Origin: Acinetobacter sp. C26M
GTDB lineage: Bacteria > Pseudomonadota > Gammaproteobacteria > Pseudomonadales > Moraxellaceae
Direction: 5' to 3'
Assembly: GCF_023702675.1 (NCBI RefSeq)
Contig: NZ_CP098478.1
Span: 558,001 to 622,000 of the forward strand
DNA: 64,000 nucleotides
The first letter of the stretch is position 1. Each line of letters opens with the position of its first letter. A program made the position numbers and the translations under genes. The notes beneath the pieces are model-generated. The model was not told the DNA's origin. It saw only the letters and a program-made list of their open reading frames with translations, and ran no database searches. Positions 58,101 through 64,000 of this stretch are shown in pieces.

Positions 58101-59114
58101 TTAGTGCGCGTAACTTTTTTGTGAGCTGCTTTGTGCTGCATAACTGGCAGACCACTGTTCCAGAATGGTTTGATAAGGTTTGATAAATTGTTCTTCAACA
58201 AATTTCCCTTGTTCAATCGCCAAACGACTGCGCTCTTCTCGGTCATATACAATACGAGTCAGTGAATAATCTTGGTTCTTCAAACTTGGTTGATAAGACT
58301 TTCCTGCTGAAGAGTTAGCATTGTAAATTTCAGGGCGGTAAATCTTTTGGAATGTTTCCATGGTGCTGATGGTGCTGATCAGTTCAAGATTGGTATAGTC
58401 CGCCAGCAAATCTCCAGAGAAATAGAATGCCAATGGCGCAACGCTATTTGGCGGCATGAAATAACGAACTTTTAAACCCATTTTTTGAAAATATTCATCT
58501 GTTAATGAATACTCATCTTGCAGGTACTCAACACCTAATACAGGATGCTGATTTTCAGTACGTTGGTACACCTTGCTGCTGGAAACACTGAGGCAAATCA
58601 CAGGTGGCTTTTTAAAGTTTGCTTTGTAAGTCTCTGACTCAATAAAGCTCTTAAACAAGTTACCATGTAAATCACCGAAGTTCTCTGGTGTGCTAAATCC
58701 AGACTGATTTTTATTATGGTCAAGCAATAGCACACTGAAATCATAATCGCGCACATAAGAAGAGAAATTGTTGCCTACAATACCTTCAATACGCTCATTG
58801 GTTTTTTGATCAACAATATTGGTTTTCAAAATTTCAATTAAAGGAAGCGCATTGGCATTGCTTGCCGCATCAACCTTCATTTCAACTGAAATGATTTCCA
58901 GCTCGACTTTATAACGATCAGCAAAAGGATTATCCCAATGTGCCAAAGCATTAAAGCGATTGTCGATCATCTTTAAGGTGTTGTGCAGATTCTGTTGGCG
59001 GCTTTCGCCTCTTGCCAAATTCGCAAAGTTGGTTGTGATACGTGTATTTTCTGATGGCGTGTAGTTCTCATCAAAATCAATACGCTTAATCGTAAATGCA
59101 AACTCTTTACTCAT
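58101..59114 (-). CDS. mesX: MesX (DUF1852), partner of MesD
   Basis: 337 residues, cytosolic, no membrane segment. The DUF1852 family is recognised by its N-terminus (FAFTIKRIDFDENYTPSENT), conserved NFANLARGESRQQNLH and the central GMKVRYFMPP-like segment (GLKVRYFMPPNSVAPLAFYF). In A. baylyi the protein is required for MesD-dependent methionine synthesis. First gene of the operon; the mesD start lies 25 bp on. Confidence 0.9.
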   Translation of the reverse strand: MSKEFAFTIKRIDFDENYTPSENTRITTNFANLARGESRQQNLHNTLKMIDNRFNALAHWDNPFADRYKVELEIISVEMKVDAASNANALPLIEILKTNIVDQKTNERIEGIVGNNFSSYVRDYDFSVLLLDHNKNQSGFSTPENFGDLHGNLFKSFIESETYKANFKKPPVICLSVSSSKVYQRTENQHPVLGVEYLQDEYSLTDEYFQKMGLKVRYFMPPNSVAPLAFYFSGDLLADYTNLELISTISTMETFQKIYRPEIYNANSSAGKSYQPSLKNQDYSLTRIVYDREERSRLAIEQGKFVEEQFIKPYQTILEQWSASYAAQSSSQKSYAH

Positions 59115-59218
59115 TTTAATCTGCCACCCTAATTTCCGAGATAAATCTGAATTTCTGTATAGAGTGATTTATACCGTAATCATGAGATGAATAAAAATGA
59201 TTTAATCTAACCTCAAAA

Positions 59219-59231
59219 TGAATGAAATTCA
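59219..59231 (-). promoter_or_regulatory. MetR-like box upstream of mesX
   Basis: TGAA-TGAAA-TTCA matches the MetR consensus TGAA-5 nt-TTCA exactly and lies 105 bp upstream of mesX. MetR is a LysR-type activator of methionine synthase genes that uses homocysteine. A 13-bp motif of this AT-rich kind also arises by chance, so the evidence is positional. Confidence 0.5.
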
Positions 59232-59450
59232 TGTTTGTGCGGTAGATCATTTTTATATCTTAAAAATAAATCTTAAAGGCCGTGTAAAGACCGTTATGTA
59301 GTGATCAATCGGAACATGAAACTAAGATCACTGCTCAGGCATATCAGATAAACGTTTGCTTATTTTTGATAGAATTTTGATTGTACCTTTGGTACTGGAG
59401 TGGCGAAGAAAGCCCTATTTTGTGGATAACTTAAGACATATCAACAATCG

Positions 59451-59479
59451 ATAAACATCACCTATAAATCTGCTACAAT
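59451..59479 (+). promoter_or_regulatory. Candidate prfC promoter (extended -10)
   Basis: TGCTACAAT gives an extended -10 (TACAAT at 59474-59479). The -35 at 17 bp is weak (ATAAAC). About 85 bp of leader precede the prfC start. Confidence 0.4.
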
Positions 59480-59566
59480 TGCGCCAATTTTAAATTCTTT
59501 CGCACGCCATCTGTTCTTGCCATCGTTTGCAGATACACATGGGTGCACAAATTGTAGATTTTTAGC

Positions 59567-61156
59567 ATGTTTAAAGATGAATTAGCGGCACAGGTTGCCC
59601 AACGACGCACGTTTGCGATCATTTCCCACCCCGATGCGGGTAAGACCACCATGACAGAAAAACTGTTGTTATGGGGTAAAGCGATTCAAGTTGCTGGTAT
59701 GGTAAAAAGCCGTAAGTCTGACCGATCTGCAACGTCTGACTGGATGGAAATGGAAAAAGAACGTGGTATCTCGATTACCACGTCAGTGATGCAGTTCCCT
59801 TATAAAAAGCACACCATTAACTTACTTGATACTCCGGGACATGAAGACTTCTCGGAAGATACCTACCGTACATTAACCGCAGTTGACTCTGCATTGATGG
59901 TGATTGATGGTGCAAAGGGTGTCGAAGAACGTACCATTAAATTAATGGAAGTGTGTCGTATGCGCGATACACCAATCATTTCATTCGTGAACAAAATGGA
60001 CCGTGAAATTCGCGAGCCTTTAGAACTGCTCGACGAAATTGAAAGTGTCCTGAATATTCGCTGCGTGCCAATTACATGGCCTTTAGGTATGGGACGTGAC
60101 TTTGCTGGTGTTTATAACTTGCTGGAAAACAAACTGTATGTTTATAAAGCAGGTTTTGGTTCAACCATTACGGATATTGAAGTACGCGATGGTTATGATC
60201 ATGCGGACATTCGTGAAAAAGTCGGTGAGTTGGCTTGGTCATCATTTGAAGAATCTCTTGAATTGGTACAAATGGCGAATGAGCCATTAGACCGTGAATT
60301 ATTCTTACAAGGTAAACAAACGCCAGTTCTATTTGGTACAGCGTTAGGTAATTTTGCAGTTGACCATGTCTTGGATACTTTTATCAATTGGGCGCCAGAA
60401 CCAAAGGCACATCCAACTCAAGAACGTATTGTCGATGCCAATGAAGAAGGTTTCACAGGCTTTGTGTTCAAAATCCAAGCCAATATGGATCCGAAACACC
60501 GTGACCGTATTGCCTTTATGCGTATTTGCTCAGGTAAATATGAGAAAGGCTTGAAAATGAATCATGTACGTATCGGTAAAGATGTGCGTATCAGTGATGC
60601 ATTGACTTTCCTTGCGGGCGAGCGTGAGCACCTCGAAGAAGCTTGGCCGGGTGACATTATTGGTTTACATAACCACGGTACAATTCAAATTGGTGATACT
60701 TTTACCAGCGGTGAAGATCTGCATTTCACAGGTATTCCACACTTCGCACCTGAAATGTTCCGCCGTGTACGTTTGAAAGATCCTTTGAAATCGAAGCAAT
60801 TGCAAAAAGGTTTGAAAGAGTTATCTGAAGAGGGTGCAACACAGGTGTTTATGCCACAAATCAGTAATGACCTGATTGTAGGTGCTGTCGGTGTGTTACA
60901 GTTTGATGTGGTCGCTTATCGCTTAAAAGAAGAATATAAAGTGGACTGTATTTATGAGCCTGTTAGTGTGCATACGGTTCGTTGGGTGCATTGTGATGAC
61001 GAAAAGATCTTAAATGAGTTTAAGAAAAAAGCACACGATCAACTCTCTGTTGATGGTGGAGGTCACTTAACTTATCTTGCACCAAGCCGTGTAAACTTGC
61101 AGTTGATGCAAGAACGCTGGCCAGATATTCAGTTCCGGAACACACGAGAACACTAG
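59567..61156 (+). CDS. prfC: Peptide chain release factor 3
   Basis: 529 residues, full length. GTPase motifs [14 protein letters not shown] (G1), LDTPGHEDF (G3) and NKMDRE (G4) are present. The central [18 protein letters not shown] and the C-terminal [14 protein letters not shown] define RF3 and exclude EF-G. RF3 recycles RF1 and RF2 from the ribosome. Followed by palindromic repeats at 61157. Confidence 0.97.
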   Translation: MFKDELAAQVAQRRTFAIISHPDAGKTTMTEKLLLWGKAIQVAGMVKSRKSDRSATSDWMEMEKERGISITTSVMQFPYKKHTINLLDTPGHEDFSEDTYRTLTAVDSALMVIDGAKGVEERTIKLMEVCRMRDTPIISFVNKMDREIREPLELLDEIESVLNIRCVPITWPLGMGRDFAGVYNLLENKLYVYKAGFGSTITDIEVRDGYDHADIREKVGELAWSSFEESLELVQMANEPLDRELFLQGKQTPVLFGTALGNFAVDHVLDTFINWAPEPKAHPTQERIVDANEEGFTGFVFKIQANMDPKHRDRIAFMRICSGKYEKGLKMNHVRIGKDVRISDALTFLAGEREHLEEAWPGDIIGLHNHGTIQIGDTFTSGEDLHFTGIPHFAPEMFRRVRLKDPLKSKQLQKGLKELSEEGATQVFMPQISNDLIVGAVGVLQFDVVAYRLKEEYKVDCIYEPVSVHTVRWVHCDDEKILNEFKKKAHDQLSVDGGGHLTYLAPSRVNLQLMQERWPDIQFRNTREH

Positions 61157-61280
61157 AATCTCCCTTGCGGAGCTTTTCGCTCCTCACCCCTCTTTATAAA
61201 AGAGGGACTTTTTCACGAGTTCTATAACTATTTAGATTCGTGATGCTCCTCCCTTTTATAAAGGGAGGTTGGGAGGGATT
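61157..61280. repeat. Pair of inverted C/G-run repeats after prfC
   Basis: The left unit begins AATCTCCCTTGCGGAGC and includes CCCTCTTTataaAAGAGGG. The right unit is in opposite orientation and has the perfect 9-bp hairpin CCTCCCTTT / AAAGGGAGG, ending GGGAGGGATT. The two units face each other across about 25 bp, a small palindromic element. The sequence is related to that inside the ilv operon at 31042. Confidence 0.6.
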
Positions 61281-61298
61281 AAAATAAAGGATGATGTG

Positions 61299-62126
61299 AT
61301 GAACACTTTAAAACCACTTTTTGCTGTCAGTGTATTGATTGGAATGATGGCTTTAACGGCATGTGATCATCCTAAAAAAAATGATACAGCTTCGGAGAAA
61401 AGTACGGAGCAAGCCGCGGCAACTGTTGAAAAAGCAGAAGTTCTACCTTTCTTGAATATGAAAGAAGCCAAGGCAGATTACGCACTGCCATTTTGTGAAA
61501 AGAAAAACTGTATTGATGTTGATATTCAAACCATTAAAACCCAAGATGAATGGCTCAATACATGGATTGCTAAAAATCAGGCAAATGTGATTCAGCAACA
61601 GATTGAACAAAATAAGAATTTAACTTTACAGCAAGCCGTAAATGCCTATGTGAAAAAGTCGGATGAGTGGCAGGATAAATATTCTAAGAATAAGGCTTAT
61701 GAACTGCATTTAAGTACGCGTATAGCGTCACAGCGCAATCAATATGTGTTGTTGCAAGTGGGTGTTGATACTCAACAAGAAGATCTCGCTGTGAAAGATC
61801 GTTTTTATTTCTTTGTGGCAGATCGTAAGCTACAAAAAAATGTCAGTATCTTGGATGTGATCCAGAAAAACCAGCAGAATGCATTAAACGATATTGTTCA
61901 GGCACATTATCAACAGTGGATTGCAAAACAATCAGCAGAAGTGAAAAAGCAAGTGCCGAAAAAATTGTATTGGGGGCAGGCAGATTGGTTCTTTGATGGC
62001 GAGGGCATTGGACTACATTATCGTGCCAATGAAATTAGTAAGGATGCACCACAGTTGGATATTTATCTCACCACTGAACAAAGTAAACAGATGCTACAAG
62101 CTGAAATTTATCAGCAAATGTTTTAA
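61299..62126 (+). CDS. Lipoprotein related to the following DUF3298-type protein
   Basis: 275 residues from the ATG at 61299 (AAAGGATG upstream). The lipobox LTAC gives a lipid-modified Cys near residue 22. The mature part starts with a short disordered Thr/Glu/Ala-rich linker, then LPFCEKKNCIDVDI. The last 80 residues (DWFFDGEGIGLHYRANEI, then a strand ending in TTEQSKQML) align by eye with the end of the next gene's product. It lacks the GGAHG segment. A periplasmic, outer-membrane-anchored protein of unknown role. Confidence 0.75.
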   Translation: MNTLKPLFAVSVLIGMMALTACDHPKKNDTASEKSTEQAAATVEKAEVLPFLNMKEAKADYALPFCEKKNCIDVDIQTIKTQDEWLNTWIAKNQANVIQQQIEQNKNLTLQQAVNAYVKKSDEWQDKYSKNKAYELHLSTRIASQRNQYVLLQVGVDTQQEDLAVKDRFYFFVADRKLQKNVSILDVIQKNQQNALNDIVQAHYQQWIAKQSAEVKKQVPKKLYWGQADWFFDGEGIGLHYRANEISKDAPQLDIYLTTEQSKQMLQAEIYQQMF

Positions 62127-62245
62127 TTGGATTGAATACAAGATTTTTGAGATTCGTATAGAAATTGCATGCACTGCTAGCGGTTTTGTATGAAGTTCGA
62201 TAGCATTTAAAAATCTTGTGTAATAACAATGCTGATAGGTTTTAA

Positions 62246-63160
62246 ATGAAAACAATTGCTAAATTTAGCGTGCTTGCTTGTGCAATTTTACTTGCTGCTT
62301 GCCAGCCGAAATCAGAACCTAAAGAATCACAGGATAAACCGACAGATCCACCAGCAGCACAGCAAACTGCTGAGCCGATTTTGCGTGGTGAAACGGTGAA
62401 GCTACAGGTGACTTTACCTGAATGTAAAGGTAATACCTGCCCAGATTTTACCGTTGAACGATTACAAAGTAATTTCCCATTTATTGATCAGTTACTCGAT
62501 CAGCAGATCCTCGATCAACTCAGTAAAATGCTTGATGTGGTTGATGCCGATGCTTCAGCAGCATCCACAGTAAAAACGACTGAGCAAAAAACAGGTCTAG
62601 ATACTCAGGCACAAGCCTATGCCAATGCCTTTGTGAAAATTGATGAAGAGTTAAAAGCTTTAAGTAGTAGTCATCAGATCAGCTTGATGATTAAGCCTAA
62701 GATTTTGCAACCGAAAGGCAAGCTGGCAACGGTAGTGTTGAATAGCAGCAGTTATTTGGGTGGAGCGCATGGCTCGACTTCACAACGCTATTACAATTTT
62801 GATTTAACCACTCAAAAACAGGTGCAGTTACACGACTTATTGTTGCCTAAGCAAAAAGCAACTTTAGACAAGCTGGCCCATGAAGCGTTTAAAACATGGA
62901 TTGTCGATTCCAAACTTGCAACCGATCCGAAGGAATATGAACAGGCTTGGCCTTTCCAAATCACCGATAATTTCTTATTGGGTGAGCAGGGTTTAATTCT
63001 GCAATATGGCGAATACGACATTGGTCCTTATGTCGTAGGTTTACCGCGCTTAGTGATTCCATTTAGTGAATTGCAGGGTGTGTTAAAACCTGAATATTTA
63101 CCAAAAATTGATCAGCCCGCAGCGTCTACGCCTGCTGCAAGTACACCAAGTCAAAGTTAA
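62246..63160 (+). CDS. DUF3298 / RsiV-like lipoprotein
   Basis: 304 residues. The lipobox LAAC places the lipid-modified Cys near residue 19. A Pro/Thr/Gln-rich linker follows, then LPECKGNTCPDFTVE, and a DUF3298 domain with SSYLGGAHGSTSQRYYNFDL and GQQ-like QGLILQYGEYDIGPY. DUF3298 domains occur in peptidoglycan-related and anti-sigma (RsiV) proteins. Overlaps the tatD-like start (TAATG), so it shares an operon with it. Confidence 0.82.
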   Translation: MKTIAKFSVLACAILLAACQPKSEPKESQDKPTDPPAAQQTAEPILRGETVKLQVTLPECKGNTCPDFTVERLQSNFPFIDQLLDQQILDQLSKMLDVVDADASAASTVKTTEQKTGLDTQAQAYANAFVKIDEELKALSSSHQISLMIKPKILQPKGKLATVVLNSSSYLGGAHGSTSQRYYNFDLTTQKQVQLHDLLLPKQKATLDKLAHEAFKTWIVDSKLATDPKEYEQAWPFQITDNFLLGEQGLILQYGEYDIGPYVVGLPRLVIPFSELQGVLKPEYLPKIDQPAASTPAASTPSQS

Positions 63161-63975
63161 TGCAACTGTTCGATACCCATACCCATTTTGATGTTGCCGA
63201 TTTTGATCATGATCGGCAACACTTGGCTGAACAAGCAAAGCGGGTTGGGGTCGATGCTTTGGTGTTGATTGGTTTTGTTGCGTCTAGATTTGATGAATTG
63301 CTCCATACCCATCAACAATTACAATATTGGGAAAATGTGCCACGCTGTTATCTTGCGCCAGGCTTGCATCCATTTTATATCGAACAACATCAGCCAGAAC
63401 ATTTACAGCGGCTTGAGCAAGTCCTACAGCAGCATGACTGTGTGGCTGTAGGTGAAATTGGTTTAGATACTTTTTTAAAACAGCATAAACAGCCTGAACT
63501 GTTTGCCAAGCAACAACATTATTTTATTGAGCAACTTGCATTGGCAACACAGTATCAAAAGCCTGTGTTATTGCATATCCGTAAGGCACATGCTGAAACC
63601 ATTGCTATTTTAAAAACACAAAAATTCAAATTAGGCGGCATTGCCCATGCGTTTAGTGGTGGCGTAGAAGAAGCCAAAGCCTTGGTTAAACTAGGTTTTA
63701 AAATCGGGGTGACAGGACAAATCACCAATCCAAATGCCAAAAAACTGTATCAAGTGGTACAAGCGATTGGCAGCGAAAACTTGGTGATCGAAACCGATTG
63801 TCCAGATATGACACCATTGTGTTGCCAAACTTCGACCGAGCATCGCACCCGTAATACCCCCGTCAACCTACCTTATGTGCTGGAGAGTTTGGCTCAGACC
63901 CTTGACCAGCCTGAGTTGCAGCTGGCAGCACAATTATGGCAAAACTCATTGGCTGCGTTGCAACTTAAATTTTAA
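63160..63975 (+). CDS. TatD-family metal-dependent nuclease
   Basis: 271 residues. Metal ligands are seen in LFDTHTHFD (residues 3-11), AVGEIGLD, LLHIRKAH, GIAHAFSGG and ETDCPDM, in the order of the TatD/YcfH family. These are 3'-5' DNA exonucleases that also take part in the response to oxidative DNA damage. The start codon shares a base with the upstream stop. It is complete, ending 25 bp before the window end. Confidence 0.93.
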   Translation: MQLFDTHTHFDVADFDHDRQHLAEQAKRVGVDALVLIGFVASRFDELLHTHQQLQYWENVPRCYLAPGLHPFYIEQHQPEHLQRLEQVLQQHDCVAVGEIGLDTFLKQHKQPELFAKQQHYFIEQLALATQYQKPVLLHIRKAHAETIAILKTQKFKLGGIAHAFSGGVEEAKALVKLGFKIGVTGQITNPNAKKLYQVVQAIGSENLVIETDCPDMTPLCCQTSTEHRTRNTPVNLPYVLESLAQTLDQPELQLAAQLWQNSLAALQLKF

Positions 63976-64000
63976 GAGAATAAGCAAATAATCTTGTTAA

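Larger units (their letters stand above)
59115..59566. other. Divergent promoter region between mesX and prfC
   Basis: 452 bp without a gene. It holds a MetR-like dyad at 59219 and a candidate prfC promoter near 59451. No riboswitch-like arrangement was recognised. Confidence 0.6.

Noticed and set aside
59115..59566. A SAM or other methionine riboswitch before mesX
   Set aside because: No set of conserved stems or a terminator stem was visible; a MetR-like box is the only methionine-related signal.

Overview
The window reads as a chromosomal segment of an Acinetobacter species. GC content is low to moderate (by eye about 40%). Gene content and order fit this genus: an ilvI-ilvH-ilvC operon, macA-macB with an outer-membrane channel gene, rhodanese-grxC-secB, an Ata/AtaA-type trimeric adhesin followed by tpgA, and a DUF1852 (mesX)-mesD methionine synthase operon. 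The species cannot be fixed from sequence alone. No rRNA, tRNA, CRISPR array, intact insertion sequence or prophage was seen.

Layout. 1-6.4 kb: start of yciB (partial, minus), PHP nuclease rnm, a LysR regulator divergent from an aldo/keto reductase, a bestrophin-like channel, radC and coaBC. 6.5-9.5 kb: a cytochrome b562, then an overlapping alkylation-repair cluster (AraC-methyltransferase fusion, 2OG-Fe(II) oxygenase, stand-alone Ada zinc domain, AlkB). 9.5-14.9 kb: secB-grxC-rhodanese, rsgA divergent from orn, a Bax1-like membrane protein and fabI. 15.1-17.5 kb: a solitary OLD-family nuclease with its own palindromic promoter, and a small lipoprotein. 17.5-28.3 kb: macA-macB-outer-membrane channel, a Sir2 protein, holA-lptE-leuS and a DUF4124 protein. 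28.8-33 kb: ilvI-ilvH-ilvC, followed by two extra copies of the last ~44 bp of ilvC. 33-40.4 kb: a MHYT-GGDEF-EAL protein, a PhaC-like hydrolase, an autoregulated membrane protein/XRE pair, a GNAT, two small unknowns and an arsC-arsR-acr3 operon. 40.7-54.1 kb: an adhesion island with a 3094-residue trimeric autotransporter, tpgA, and three AT-rich transcription factors. 54.2-59.1 kb: a carboxymuconolactone decarboxylase-like protein, a methylenetetrahydrofolate reductase fused to a cysteine-rich MetV-type domain, and the mesX-mesD-flavin reductase operon with a MetR-like box. 59.6-64 kb: prfC, two paralogous lipoproteins and a TatD nuclease.

The observations most worth following up are these. 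(1) The triplicated ilvC 3' end looks like scars of elements or alleles recombining at the end of a housekeeping gene. (2) The Ada system is split, and its separate zinc domain has lost the methyl-accepting cysteine. (3) The mesX-mesD-flavin reductase operon converges on an MTHFR-MetV fusion. (4) The two-gene membrane protein/XRE module has two near-identical palindromes over its promoter. (5) The OLD nuclease stands alone with a palindrome inside its promoter spacer. (6) The adhesin stalk is built from near-identical DNA units of 687 and 828 bp.
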